A stretch of 64,000 nt of DNA from Stentor roeselii (lineage: Eukaryota > Ciliophora > Heterotrichea > Heterotrichida > Stentoridae), in the NCBI GenBank assembly GCA_006503475.1, contig RSEH01000223.1:1-64000 (forward strand), read 5' to 3'. Shown here one piece after another: positions 28,552-39,629 of this stretch. Under the pieces are notes generated by a model, which searched no databases, was not told where the DNA came from, and was given only the letters and a program-made list of their open reading frames with translations. Each line of letters opens with the position of its first letter. Positions within the stretch are counted from its first letter, which is position 1. A program made the position numbers and the translations under genes.

Positions 28552-29293
28552 ATGAGGATAGATTATATTTTTTTGAGTTTTTAGTTTTATATTGAGAATG
28601 GCTAGTAAAGAGTTTTTATTGAATTTTAAATTGAAGAATTTCCTTTTTTTCAGGAGTTGTTGAGGATAATTTGGATTCTAAAACAGTTTTGTAAGAGATA
28701 TTTAATCTTGCTACTCTATTATTTTTCGATAGAACGAATATCAAACCAACGCAAAATAATCAAAGTTTTAATTTTTATTGAACCATATCAAAACTCTTGC
28801 AAAGGCTTTGAAAATCTTAGACATATCATTTAAAATTTCTGTAAGTATTTTTTATTGTAAAATATATCTTCACTATTTCAAACTGATTTATGCTCTCAAT
28901 CTAACCAGTTCTAATAAAGAAAATAATAATGAATTACTTGGAAACATAATCTTTTCAGATTTTGCTTCTTTAGATTAAAATTAAATGCTCAAGATCGACC
29001 TTCCATAATATAAACCAAGTTCGTTTAATAGTACCACCTAATTTCTAATTACTTAAAGTTTAATTTCTTCCAATGCAAATAACTTGTATAAAATAACTTA
29101 AATTTTCAGCATAATCTCCTTTGAGTGATTTTAATAACTACTAATAAGACTCCAAGAAAAACTAACTCCTTATAGAATGTAAGAAATAATAGAACCATTG
29201 CTAAATTAACTGCTTTGAACTCATAACCCTATCTTTGTATTCTTAGTTATAGGTGTAATAAAAGAATGATGCTCAAGCATTTATAATCTAAAT
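28552..29293. other. 742-nt intergenic region, largest in the window
   Basis: I see no supported gene, tRNA or repeat here. The first 140 nt after the PP2C stop are T- and G-rich and C-poor on the + strand. A 66-codon open stretch at 28778-28978 has AT-rich random composition and no domain, so it is not called. The right end provides the upstream region of the Cys-rich protein. Confidence 0.6.
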
Positions 29294-32200
29294 ATGTTAA
29301 TCTGTTTCTTGTTTATCAGCTTAGCCAACTCAGCAAAAATATTAGAATACAAGTTTTACAGCAACTTCGGGCAACTATTTTACGACTATTCACTCAATAG
29401 TCAATACGGTATGAATGGAAATACTAAATCAAAAGAAAACACTGATAGCCTCAGCACAGACAGAGGTATTTATCAAGGTGCAAGTGACATAGTCCAACTT
29501 CCATCAAATGAATTCCAGACAGCCTTATTTACTTTTCCATCTACTTTTTCAATATATCAATGGGTGATGTCGACCTCTCAAGGAACTTTTTCAGTTTTTC
29601 TAAGAAAGCTTTCAGAAACAAACTTTTTCATCATCAAACTTAAGAATGGAAAATTCGTTCAATTTAAAGTTGTTTATGGTTCAAAAAACTCAGGATATTT
29701 AGAGTATATGTCTTCAAGTTCACGTAATATTTAAGCAGAAAGTTGGCAGTTAATTGGGCTGAAATTATCTGAATTGAAATTTGAAATGAGTGTTAATTCG
29801 GAATATTGCTTTCAATATTCCTTGTCCACAACATACTTAGAAGCAAGTTACGCTTCAAGGTCAGCATATATTGGACTCAAATACGACGGTGGCGAAGGTT
29901 TCAATGGATTTATATGGAACTTTGTAATTTACGATACAATAGAAAGCCATACAATTATGATGGGATCAAATTCAAATTCAAATTCATGCATAATTGGAAG
30001 TTGTTCCTGCACATTTTCAGTAAATTACGACATTTATGTAAATAAATGTTTGAATCCCCAAGAGAAAACATCAATGAACAGCCAAGGACAAAGTTGTAGT
30101 TGTAGCAGCTATTCCTGCTTAAATAGTTTATGTCTGGAATGTCCAAGCACGTGCGCCTCTAGCTCCTGCACCGTGACAAGCAACACAGTGACATGCTTGT
30201 CAGTATCAATCCCAGTAAATCCTAATAACTGTAAAACAGGAGAATATCTAGAAGGAACCTCAACTTGCAAGTCTTGTCACGCATCCTGTTCAAGCTGCAC
30301 AGGTCCTGACGTTTGTATTACTTGCAAGTACCTCAATTCAGTTTCAGCTTCGATAGGCTGCTCTTGTATCACTGGGTACTGGGGAGCGTCTCCAGTATTA
30401 AGTGATGCAGGCTGCTCAAAGTGCTCTGATGAATGTTATTCCTGTTCATCATCTTCTTCATGCATCACCTGCATCGCCGAAAAAGCTTTACCGAATACTT
30501 CATCAAACGGGTGCAGTTGTATTCCAGGTTATTATTCCTCAGGGCTTTTAACTTCTGCTGATTCTTGCATCCAGTGCTATTCAGACTGTGAAACCTGTTC
30601 AAAGGCTTTTATTTGTGATAAATGTAAAGACAGCTTTTCTGTTCCTGATACTGTCAAAGGTTGTAAATGTAAAGATGGGTATTTCAACTCTTCTTTGACG
30701 GGGATGTGTGAAAAATGCGCAGATGAGTGTGTCTCTTGCTCGGAAACTGGCTTATGTATCAGCTGTGTAACGAGTAATGCACTTCCTTGGACTAATACTA
30801 CTGGATGTTATTGCGAGACTGGGCATTTCTTGAATAGTTCATTTTTAGATCAAGATGGATGTGTCAAGTGTAATCAAGGGTGTGAAAAGTGCAGTGGTAG
30901 TGGTTTGGATGAATGTGAAAAATGCTCAAAGGCTATGTTGAATGGATTGTGCTTTGAATTTTGCCCTTATGGTTATTCAATGTGTTTGGATACCTGCTGT
31001 CCAAGTGAGGATTTTAATAATATCCTTCGGTACACGTTTTCGAGTGTTGGAAGTGTTTATTACGACGAAATTAATAAAATACCTGCTGAGGTCGGATACA
31101 ATCAACAAAGTGAAACAAATTCACTGTCTTCTGTTTTATCTGTTTCTTCTCGAGGAGTTTACATGAATGGGCAAGGTGGGTTAAAAGTAGATACAGTTCA
31201 TAACAAGTACATTTTCACTCATAAGTTCACTATTTCTGCCTGGATAAACCCTTTGATTGGATCCTTTCACTTAGCCTACAAACCAATCGATTCCAATTCC
31301 TTGTTCAAATTAAGTCTTTCCTCCCTAAGCCTCTGCTTCGATTTCCTAATAAAAGACTCGAACTTTCTCGGGTGTTCCGAAAAACTATCAACAATAAACA
31401 CCTGGAACCACATCCTTGCAGTTCTAGACTATTCTTCACAAACCTCCTTATCCCTGACCTTAAACGGAAAAGACTCTGAACTATTTTCAGGTCCTCTAGA
31501 AAAATTTATTGGTTCTTACAACACAAGTTTTTACATCGGAAGCGATAATTTTTTTTCCAATTCATTTGAAGGTTTTTTGTACATTTTCGAGATGTTCCTT
31601 TCAGCTCCTCTGATAAATGAACTGGTTTCTGTATCTGAAGACATTTGCGAAGTTTACCCGAAAGACCAGTCATGCATATCGACTTGCATTTTGACTGAAT
31701 TTGAACTCGATGCGAATAAAGGCAGTTGTGAGACTTGTCAAGATGAATGTGACCAAGGATGTAAAAATGCTACTCAATGTAGCTTGTGTGAAGATGATCA
31801 TTGTGTAAGTTGTGAGAATTTCAAGAAAAAGTCTTGTATTGAATGTGAAAAGGGGTTTGAAGTGAAAGATAAACTTTGTGTTCAATGCTGGGAAACAACT
31901 TTTTATGATGTAAAAAGTAAAAGTTGTAAGACCTGTGAAGGACTTTGTGTTACTTGTGAAAGTAATTATAAGTGCTTGAGTTGCAAGGATAATAGCAAGT
32001 TAAATAGCAAGTCAGCCTGCGTTTGTGATAAAGGCTTTCATCTAAATCAAACTAGTTGTATCAGGAACTTTTTTTCTATGGTCATGTCTGTGCAAGAAAA
32101 CAACACAATTAACTTGATTTTCAATGAAAGCTTGAAAGAAACTCTTGATAAAAACAGTGTGAAAATCAAGGCTAATGGTTTAAGGTCTTTTAAAGTCTTT

Positions 32201-33574
32201 GAAAAATCGAAAAAAGTTTTTATTTGTGTCTTGGTATTCGAGACTGATGTTTCTGAAGGAGACACTGCTGAGATCTCACTTCCAGAAAGTCTTGAATCTG
32301 TAGAAAACTCGATAATTGATAAGACTTTCTATGAAACTACCCTCTTTATGACAAGCAACGTGAAAGACAACGATAAAATCAATCACGAAAAAGAAAAATC
32401 TATAACCTTAGCTCAACAAGGCACAATAGCAGGAGTGACAGTGAACGGTGCAAGTAGCATGGTTAAAGGTGACCTGAATTCGATTTTCACTTTTTTAAAC
32501 ACTGCTGAGATGTTTTTCACAGTTTACTTTTTTGACCATACAATGTATGAGCCACTTTCTGCCTTTTTAATTGAACTTCGAGTGCAGTCCAAGATTCCGA
32601 ACCTATTTGGCTACTTCGTCCACGAGCATCAAGGAGTTCCTCTTCCAGCTAAATATCGAAGATTCGGCTTTAAAACCAATCTCTTAATGTTGAATTGTGG
32701 CATCCAGTTCATGTTTCTCTGTGTTTTTTTCGCTTTGTTCATCCTCCTGCTGATAATTCACAGGTTCTTAAAACATGAGTTCCTCGAAACGATTCTCCAG
32801 AAGTTCAAATTTAGTGTTTTTTTAAGAATCTGGATTCAGAGCTACTATGAACTGCTTCATGCAAGCACAGTCGGACTTAAATACAATACTTTTGACTCAA
32901 TTGTTCAGATCATTGACGCGATTCTGAGTTTTTTTATTATCGTATTTTTTAATCAGGCTCTTGAGATTTTCGCTCTTTATTTTATTCTGCTTATCATCTG
33001 GAAACGAAAGAAAATAAGTGATTTAGAGCAGATTAAAATCTTTAAAATTAAATTTGCAACGTTTTTTGAAGAGTTTAAAGATACTGATTTAAAGGTTTGG
33101 TTTTTTTACTTTTTGTTTGTGATTAGGAGGTTGTTGCTTGTTTGTTTGATCACTTTTGGAGTTGATGATACTTTTCAACTTAGCTTCGGGTGCACTTTCG
33201 CTGTATGTGTAAGGGTTATTTAGATGTCGTTTTATGTGTTGATGAGTCAATGCTTTACTTATACTTCTATTAATGTGTTTCATGTGCTTAATGAACTACT
33301 TATTGCTGCTTTTTATTGGATTTTCTTGAGTAGGTCTATTTATTTCTCACATTTGAGTTGGACTGATATTAGTGATAAGTGCATATTGATTGTTATGATT
33401 GCTTGGGGAATGAACATCGTTTTGAGTATTTACTTGATGGTCAGGAAAATTGTTGATTACATCGTCGAGACTATTAGAAAAAAGAGGATTACTAGAGTTT
33501 CTCATATAGAACCTCATATTAATGAAACAGGCGAAAGCAATAAAAAGAAGAAGTACGAGAATTTCTTTGAGTAG
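29294..33574 (+). CDS. Large Cys-rich, LamG-like multi-span surface protein
   Basis: Joining three exons (introns 29724-29738 and 33209-33223) gives 1416 residues. Residues 1-15 are a signal peptide (MLICFLFISLANSA). A concanavalin/LamG-like beta domain spans about 20-230. Furin-like/EGF-like Cys repeats follow (about 250-550; CxxC, CSSCTG, CxTCK). A second LamG-like domain (about 560-770) has FTISAWINP. More Cys repeats follow (about 780-920), then a beta-rich segment and several C-terminal membrane spans from about residue 1115. The end is a short charged cytosolic tail. This layout matches a large family of ciliate surface proteins. A receptor, adhesion or sensory role is inferred from topology only. 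A 49-bp tandem repeat lies just downstream. Confidence 0.88.
29724..29738 (+). other. 15-nt intron
   Basis: Reads GTAATATTTAAGCAG with an in-frame TAA. It is the only intron here ending in CAG. Confidence 0.93.
33209..33223 (+). other. 15-nt intron
   Basis: Reads GTAAGGGTTATTTAG, phase 0, with an in-frame TAG. Removal keeps the C-terminal membrane spans in frame. Confidence 0.93.
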
Positions 33575-33582
33575 GGTGATTA

Positions 33583-33724
33583 GAAATAAATCATTAGAAA
33601 TAGTAACTAAATACTATGGTTTATATATAAGATATAAATCATTATAAATACCAACTAAATACTCATGATTTATATATAAGAAATAAATCATTAGAAATAC
33701 CAACTAAATACTCATGGTTTATAG
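33583..33724. repeat. 49-bp tandem repeat, about 2.9 copies
   Basis: Three adjacent units start at 33583, 33631 and 33680 and are 48, 49 and 45 nt long. Each runs from GA(A/T)ATAAATCATTA through CTAAATACT to GGTTTATATATAA with a few substitutions. It begins 8 nt after the stop of the Cys-rich protein, so it may lie in the 3' untranslated region. The rest of this 303-nt spacer, up to 33877, is A/C-rich with almost no G. Confidence 0.9.
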
Positions 33725-33877
33725 AAACCTTAATAAAATAAAACCTCACTCATCACCCCAATTCTCAAAAACTCTAAATCCATCTCAAAAATAAACCAAA
33801 TCCCTACCACCAAAAAAAAAACACCCTAAAATCCAAAAATCCTTAAACCATAACCCCAATTTCCATTCTCTATAATT

Positions 33878-35374
33878 ATGAGTAAAGGTTCACCCTTAAT
33901 GACTTCAATCGAGCGGGCAACAAGTGAAACTCTTCTCCGATCAGACCCAACATTCAACAACTCAGTGAAAGACCAGATCAATTCCCGTCCAGACATGCCA
34001 AAAGAAGCAGTTCAAATCCTAAAAAAACGCGTAGTCGCGCGTAACCCAAAAGTCCAAATCCTTACAATTGAACTTTTAGACTACCTAGTTCAGCATCTTC
34101 CCCTTCCCTTTCACACCCAAGTGGCAAGTCGTGACTTTTTAGGGACTTTGAGTCAAATTTACAAGAGTCGTGACGTGGAAGTCGTGGTCAAAACACGACT
34201 AAAGGACTTGTTCGTTTCTTGGTATCGAAGATTCGCGGATTCCAAAGACATTCTTCCTGGATTCTCTGATCTTTACCTTCAACTTAAACTTGCAAGCGAC
34301 GCTGAAGGGGTTGAAGTCAGACCTGCTGCATTTGGGCAAGCTCGACAAGAGACCTCGAAACGTCTGCCTGATGGAAAAGCGGACAAGTTAAGAAAAGACT
34401 TGCAGGTGGTCAAGGACAACGTCAGCCTCACTCATGACATGATCTTGGCAAGGGAAAACCCGAATAGCGAGACTTTGAATGAACTTGTTACAACTCTTAA
34501 GGCAATGGAAGGAAAGATACTTAAACTTGTAGAAAGATTGGAAGATGCTGATGTCTTAGAATACTGTCTTAATGTCAAAGATGAACTTCAAGATGTTCTT
34601 AGGAAATTTGAAGAATATAAATCTGGAAAAATTTTTAATATTGCTCAGAAATGGGGAATCATTGATGAACCTCTAGTCAATCCAGGAATCGCCGATTTGC
34701 TGTTCGAGTCTCCGTCGAAACCTGTTGAATCTTCTTTTCCTGCAAGTGGCTTGAATTTCTCAGGGTCTCCAGTTAAAGGCTCTTCAAATATCATCCCTTC
34801 TGATAATTTCGACTCTTTATTTTCAGCTAATCCTGCAAGTAATAATGATTTGATCGGTTCAGCATTTGCTACGAATGAAAGTGTTCAAAATCCTGTGTTT
34901 TCTTCAGCTTTTAACTCGCAGCCTTTGAGTCAAGGGCCGTTCTTTGCAGGAGATTCGGGTAGTTTAGGAGGATTTGGTGGAAAAGAGCTTTTGGGGTTGA
35001 ATTTAACGGGTTTTAATACGACTGGAGTTCCTCAGGGGACTTCTGGAACAGGGCTTTCAATGTACCCTGCAAGTAATCATCCACCCCAGGGTCCTTTTGT
35101 TGGAGTGAATTTCAATAGTTCTAATCAAGGCTTCTCAGGGCAAGTGCCTCCGAATTTTAATGGTAGTCAGTCGGTGCCAGGTCAAAACTTTCCAGGACAG
35201 TCGGCTTCGAGTTTACCGAATCAAGGTGGAAAGGTTAATATGAACTATAAACCTAGTGAACACTTTGATGACCCTTTTTCAAGCAGTATTAATACTAATG
35301 TCAGGAGTAACCAAGCCAGGTCACCCAAGTCTAAAGAAAAGAACTTTGATGAGTTGTTTGATTTCAAGTTTTAG
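33878..35374 (+). CDS. VHS-GAT domain protein (TOM1/GGA-like ubiquitin sorting adaptor)
   Basis: The 498-residue protein has an N-terminal VHS domain (about residues 5-145, with the ALxxLKKRxxxxNPKVQ-like and LxLLDxLVxxxxxPFHxxVAS-like helices). A GAT three-helix domain follows at about 180-265. The tail (about 270-498) is Gly/Ser/Asn/Pro-rich and disordered, with DPF and NPVF-type short motifs that in relatives bind EH-domain, clathrin or AP partners. TOM1-like proteins bring ubiquitinated cargo to ESCRT; the ESCRT-III subunit CHMP6 is the next gene. The extreme C-terminus FDELFDFKF is acidic-aromatic. The start context is TATAATTATG. Confidence 0.9.
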   Translation: MSKGSPLMTSIERATSETLLRSDPTFNNSVKDQINSRPDMPKEAVQILKKRVVARNPKVQILTIELLDYLVQHLPLPFHTQVASRDFLGTLSQIYKSRDVEVVVKTRLKDLFVSWYRRFADSKDILPGFSDLYLQLKLASDAEGVEVRPAAFGQARQETSKRLPDGKADKLRKDLQVVKDNVSLTHDMILARENPNSETLNELVTTLKAMEGKILKLVERLEDADVLEYCLNVKDELQDVLRKFEEYKSGKIFNIAQKWGIIDEPLVNPGIADLLFESPSKPVESSFPASGLNFSGSPVKGSSNIIPSDNFDSLFSANPASNNDLIGSAFATNESVQNPVFSSAFNSQPLSQGPFFAGDSGSLGGFGGKELLGLNLTGFNTTGVPQGTSGTGLSMYPASNHPPQGPFVGVNFNSSNQGFSGQVPPNFNGSQSVPGQNFPGQSASSLPNQGGKVNMNYKPSEHFDDPFSSSINTNVRSNQARSPKSKEKNFDELFDFKF

Positions 35375-35951
35375 GATTTTGGGGAATACTGGAGTTAATA
35401 TTAAGGATATTTTCATATTTTTCTTAATGTTATTGATATATGTGATGCTATTTTGATTTAGAGATTATCAAATTGCTTATTTCATGACTAAAATCACGAA
35501 GGTCATAATCAGAAGCGAAATTAAATTCTATAATAAAATTCATTGGTTACGTCTCCTGCTTGTTGGAATCTCTTGAAAATCAATTTATTAATAATTTTTT
35601 ATTCTCCAGATTTTTTGGTTTTGAACATGTTTAACAGAGAGGTTTAAAAAGTATAAAAATTACAGTAAATAGGATCAGATAGTAACTAAATATTCAATAT
35701 TTAATCATCATGAATTCGTAACTTAGAAACTATCCCTTAAAATTCATCTAAAATAGAAATCATCTAAATTTTATCAATTGAAACTTAAAAATTTAACTAT
35801 CTCAACTAAAATTCACCTAAAAGGTCATTAAAATAGTCCAACAAGTATCAAATCTTTTCTTTCTAATTACCTCACTTCTAGAAACCTTCATTACCCAAAA
35901 TCTTAAACCAAAAAAACCATCATCCTGAATCAGGTGAATGAATTAGAATAA
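35375..35951. other. 577-nt intergenic region
   Basis: No gene is supported. The + strand switches from G/T-rich just after the upstream stop (35375-35460) to A/C-rich and G-poor before the CHMP6 start (about 35740-35930). A short open stretch at 35256-35456 is a frame shadow of the preceding gene. Confidence 0.6.
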
Positions 35952-36551
35952 ATGGGAAATTTGTTTAAAAGGAAAAAAAAACCCGAGCCAAGCCGGATCA
36001 AAGAAGAAGACAAAGCAATAGCCCAGTTAAAAATAACCCGAGACAAAATCAAATCCTATCAACGTAAACTCGAAGGAAACATCAAATCCTGCAAAGAAGC
36101 AGTAAAACTCTGCATCCAAAACAAAAGACGTGACCAAGCAATGTTATCCTTAAGAAAACAAAAGTACCTTGAAAAGACCTTAGAAGGTACTCACGGAGAG
36201 CTTCTGAACATCGAGAGTCTTATCTTAAATGTCGAAAATGCTCAAATGCAAGCCCAGGTCGTCAAGGCCCTGGCCAAAGGAAACGAAATCTTGACGAAGA
36301 TGAACAAAGAACTCAACATTGAAGACGTCGAGAAACTGATGGCTGAGACTGATGAAGCGATTGAATATCAGAACCAAATCGGACAGATTCTTTCCCAGCA
36401 GGGAGTCCCTGAAAGTCAAGACTTGCTTGATGAACTTGATAGTCTTGATGTGGAAAAAATAGACTTGCCTGATGTTCCGACTTATAAACTTCAAAGTAAA
36501 AGAAGAGATGTTGAAGAGAAGGAAGAAAGAAAGGAAATAGTTTATGCTTAG
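35952..36551 (+). CDS. CHMP6: ESCRT-III subunit CHMP6/VPS20
   Basis: The 199-residue protein matches CHMP6 rather than other SNF7-type proteins. It starts MGNLFKRKKK, as in human CHMP6, where Gly2 is myristoylated. The basic helix alpha-1/alpha-2 hairpin spans residues 15-95. The MNKELNIEDVEKLMAETDEA segment and a C-terminal acidic region with a LPDVP-type MIM2 element (about residue 160) follow. CHMP6 links ESCRT-II to ESCRT-III and binds the VPS4 MIT domain through that element. The length equals the human protein (201). The start context is AATAAATG. The mitochondrial IF-2 gene follows after 16 nt. Confidence 0.95.
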   Translation: MGNLFKRKKKPEPSRIKEEDKAIAQLKITRDKIKSYQRKLEGNIKSCKEAVKLCIQNKRRDQAMLSLRKQKYLEKTLEGTHGELLNIESLILNVENAQMQAQVVKALAKGNEILTKMNKELNIEDVEKLMAETDEAIEYQNQIGQILSQQGVPESQDLLDELDSLDVEKIDLPDVPTYKLQSKRRDVEEKEERKEIVYA

Positions 36552-36567
36552 GTTATTTTTATTATAA

Positions 36568-38652
36568 ATGCTCCTTAGGCGTCTGCTACAAAGAAGTCTT
36601 ACTGATAAGGTTTTTGGTAATAGCCCCAGGGAGAATTTACATAAGTCAAAATTTCTCAATGCTAATATTGTACCCAAGACCCCTACTGCCAAAAAAATTC
36701 TTTTGGATAAAGATTTAACACTTTTAAGCCTTTCTCATGAATTGGAGGTTAAATTACCAGAAGTTGTTAAGGTTTATCAGGAATTAGAAGCTGACGAAAA
36801 CCCTAATATCGAAACTTTTATAAACCAAGAGGTAGCTGAGCTAATCGTAAAGCACTTTAAAAAAATTCCAGTAATTTCAGAGAAAGAGGTAAAAATTCCT
36901 AGATCTCCAATAGTGACAATAATGGGTCACGTAGACCACGGAAAAACGACTCTTTTGGACAGTCTGCGCAATTCCAAGATCTGTGCTTCAGAATTCGGAG
37001 GAATAACTCAATCAATCGGTGCATTTAAAGTAAAAACCGCAGCAGGTAGCATAACATTTATCGACACTCCAGGGCATCTAGCCTTTGAAAACATGCGACA
37101 ACGAGGAGCAGAGATAACAGATATAATTGTATTAGTTGTTTGTGCATCAGAAGGAGTCCAGCCACAAACACTTGAATGTATAAAACACGCTCAAACATAT
37201 GATACTCCAATTGTCGTCGCCATCAATAAGATAGACCTTGCAAGCGCGGAAGTTGAAAGAGTTGAGATGGAACTGTTGAAGGCTGGGATCTTGCTTGATA
37301 AGTATGGAGGAGAAACTATGCATGTACCGATATCAGCGAAAAAGAAAATCGGACTCGACAAGTTAGAAGAAACAATTTTATTCAAGGCAGAACTAATGGA
37401 ACTTCAAGAAGCTGCTGATGTCAGAGCTCGAGGCTTCATCATTGAGTCAAAGATCTTAGAGGGAAGGGGATCACTCTGCAGTCTAATCGTAAAACGAGGG
37501 ACTCTGAAGATAGGCGACCCAATCGTTGCAGGAAGCGCTCACGGCATCGTCAAGAAGCTACTCGATGAAAACATGAAAGAAGTAAAAACAGCTTCACTGT
37601 CCGAAGCTGTTGAAGTCATCGGGTTCAAAGGACTTCCTAATATGGGAGACCCTTTCACTGTCACTACTACAATAAAACGCGCTGAAGTAATTGCCTCGTA
37701 TATGAAAAAAAGTCAAACTTGGAGTAAACTGGAAGAAAAACGCCCAGAAGATGAAAAATTAATCCTTCCTAGAATGAGTTCTTATGAAAGAAGAAAATTT
37801 ATGAATCGTGACCCTTCTCTTCTGGTTGAAAGACTGAAAAATGAGGTTGAAGAGCTGGACTCTGGGAAAAAATCACTTGAAGAGATAAGTTCGATACAAA
37901 AACTGATGAAATTTAATGATAAGACCGTTCAGGAACACATTGATATGATTTCTTCTCTTTTTGATACAAAACATGAAGGGCCTAATGTTAAAATCATTCT
38001 AAAAGCAAAGAACATGGGAATGTTAGAAGCCATGGAAAATACAGTCAAAAGTCTTGACAATAAAAACGGCGTCAAACTTAACATCATCTCTGCACAAATA
38101 GGCTCAATCACAAATGACGATATTACCATCGCTGAAATGTTCAAAGCTGCAATCCTTTGCATGAATGTAAAGCTAGAAAACAACATCCTTGCCCAGGCAG
38201 AAAAGCTGAAAATTCCGATAAAATCACACAAAATCATTTACCATTTATTACAAGATGTGGAAAATCTAATCAAAGATCAGATTATGACAGAAAAAATTAT
38301 TGTTTCAGGTAAAGCTGAAGTAAAGAATATTTATGAAATCAGTGATAAAGGAAAGGGAAAAATTAAAGTTGCAGGACTTACCGTCATTGACGGGTCGATT
38401 ATCAAGAGACTTTTGTTTAAAATCTTGAGAAATGGAGAAGAAATCGCATCAGGGCTGAAAGTTTCTAGTCTAAAAATTCTTAAAGAAAATGCGAAAGAAG
38501 TGAAAAAAGGAAGTGAATGTGGACTTATCTTTGAAGACTTTGATGAACTGAAACAAGGTGATTTGATATGCAGCTATGAAGTCAAACAACTGGAAAAAAG
38601 CTTCAAAAACGAAAGAAAAGAAGTGAGTTTCGAAGATGTGAAGGACAAATAA
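36568..38652 (+). CDS. MTIF2: Mitochondrial translation initiation factor IF-2
   Basis: The 694-residue protein is a bacterial-type IF-2. The first 35 residues are Arg/Leu/Ser-rich without acidic clusters (MLLRRLLQRSL), a good mitochondrial import signal. The G domain holds G1 GHVDHGKTT (about residue 119), G3 DTPGH and G4 NKID, and is followed by IF-2 domains II-IV. In organelles IF-2 brings initiator tRNA to the small ribosomal subunit. The length is close to human MTIF2 (727). The ATG is directly preceded by TATAA. It is tandem to CHMP6 (16 nt) and convergent with the next gene (8 nt). Confidence 0.96.
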   Translation: MLLRRLLQRSLTDKVFGNSPRENLHKSKFLNANIVPKTPTAKKILLDKDLTLLSLSHELEVKLPEVVKVYQELEADENPNIETFINQEVAELIVKHFKKIPVISEKEVKIPRSPIVTIMGHVDHGKTTLLDSLRNSKICASEFGGITQSIGAFKVKTAAGSITFIDTPGHLAFENMRQRGAEITDIIVLVVCASEGVQPQTLECIKHAQTYDTPIVVAINKIDLASAEVERVEMELLKAGILLDKYGGETMHVPISAKKKIGLDKLEETILFKAELMELQEAADVRARGFIIESKILEGRGSLCSLIVKRGTLKIGDPIVAGSAHGIVKKLLDENMKEVKTASLSEAVEVIGFKGLPNMGDPFTVTTTIKRAEVIASYMKKSQTWSKLEEKRPEDEKLILPRMSSYERRKFMNRDPSLLVERLKNEVEELDSGKKSLEEISSIQKLMKFNDKTVQEHIDMISSLFDTKHEGPNVKIILKAKNMGMLEAMENTVKSLDNKNGVKLNIISAQIGSITNDDITIAEMFKAAILCMNVKLENNILAQAEKLKIPIKSHKIIYHLLQDVENLIKDQIMTEKIIVSGKAEVKNIYEISDKGKGKIKVAGLTVIDGSIIKRLLFKILRNGEEIASGLKVSSLKILKENAKEVKKGSECGLIFEDFDELKQGDLICSYEVKQLEKSFKNERKEVSFEDVKDK

Positions 38653-38660
38653 CTTAAAAA

Positions 38661-39608
38661 TTAGTTTTGCCTAAATTCAATCTCGATGTTCCAACAGTTT
38701 TTAGTAAATAAGTCAGAAACGTCGCACTTTTCACTTTTTATTATAAACAACTTCTTCTCGAAAAAAGCTAAAATAATTTCTTTTAACTTTTCCGTGTTTT
38801 CAAAGTCACTCATGTCCAGGATGTCCAGAGATGACTCCAGGGCAAGTCTAAAAAGTTCAGAAAAAGATTTTAACAATCGAATGTCTTCATAATTCAAAAT
38901 GATTTCAGATAACAACTGTAAGTCAGTCTTACTTTCAAATGAACTGATAATATCAGTTTTTTTTGCCTCATATCGAGAAATCGGGTCAAGTCTATCTTTC
39001 AAGCTGATTTCTCCAACAGGAGCTTTAAGCTCTTCATGACTTGGTTCTTTTCCCTGTTCTGGCAGAAGTAGCTGAGGTTTTCCAATTAAAGGACCTGAAG
39101 GTTTGAGTTCTATTAGAGGTTGTTTAATGAATTTCTGAGGGTTTTGCAAGGAGTCTTCATAACGTCTTTCAGGAATTTGCATTTTAGGTGCAGGTCGATT
39201 TTCAACTGGTTCTTCTCGTCGTTCAACACCCTGATCTTTGCCTGGTTCTTGAATTTTTTCATTATAATAGACAATATTTTCAGGTTTTTTGTCATCCACT
39301 TGAAAAGGAGCGGTTTTAACCCCAGGCATCACCTTTTTAAAGTAGTTTACATTTGCAGTGAGTAGTCTTGCATTTGGATAGCTTGAGAAAAGCTTGGCCA
39401 GGATGACTCCTTTTTCAATTTTAGAAGATGTCCTGTAAAAGAACTTCCCAGATGAGAGGTTTTTGCTGAGATTTTCACAAAATTTAAAATCGCGTCGGTA
39501 CTCTTCAGGAAAGAAACAACTTTCATTGATGATAAGAAAAGAGTCACTAAATAAAACAACCTCACGTGTAACAACATCAGCATTGATGTCAATAATAAAC
39601 TTGACCAT
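38661..39608 (-). CDS. Protein of unknown function with globular N-terminus and helical C-terminus
   Basis: I do not recognise this 315-residue protein. The first 110 residues form an alternating hydrophobic pattern that looks like an alpha/beta domain. Residues 115-215 are Pro/Glu/Arg/Lys-rich and probably disordered. Residues 220-315 are helical and end in a compact domain with Cys and Trp near the C-terminus. It has no signal peptide or membrane span. The ATG is preceded directly by TATAA. It lies 21 nt downstream of the BET gene on the same strand, so a nuclear role is possible, but nothing in the sequence proves it. Confidence 0.75.
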   Translation of the reverse strand: MVKFIIDINADVVTREVVLFSDSFLIINESCFFPEEYRRDFKFCENLSKNLSSGKFFYRTSSKIEKGVILAKLFSSYPNARLLTANVNYFKKVMPGVKTAPFQVDDKKPENIVYYNEKIQEPGKDQGVERREEPVENRPAPKMQIPERRYEDSLQNPQKFIKQPLIELKPSGPLIGKPQLLLPEQGKEPSHEELKAPVGEISLKDRLDPISRYEAKKTDIISSFESKTDLQLLSEIILNYEDIRLLKSFSELFRLALESSLDILDMSDFENTEKLKEIILAFFEKKLFIIKSEKCDVSDLFTKNCWNIEIEFRQN

Positions 39609-39629
39609 TTATATTCCGAACTATTCTTA

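Noticed and set aside
28778-28978. A 66-codon frame in the largest spacer
   Set aside because: No domain, AT-rich random composition, and no supporting intron or conserved start context.
27118-33574. In-frame stops in the PP2C and Cys-rich genes as signs of pseudogenes or another genetic code
   Set aside because: Each lies in a canonical 15-nt GTA...AG intron whose removal restores the domain sequence.
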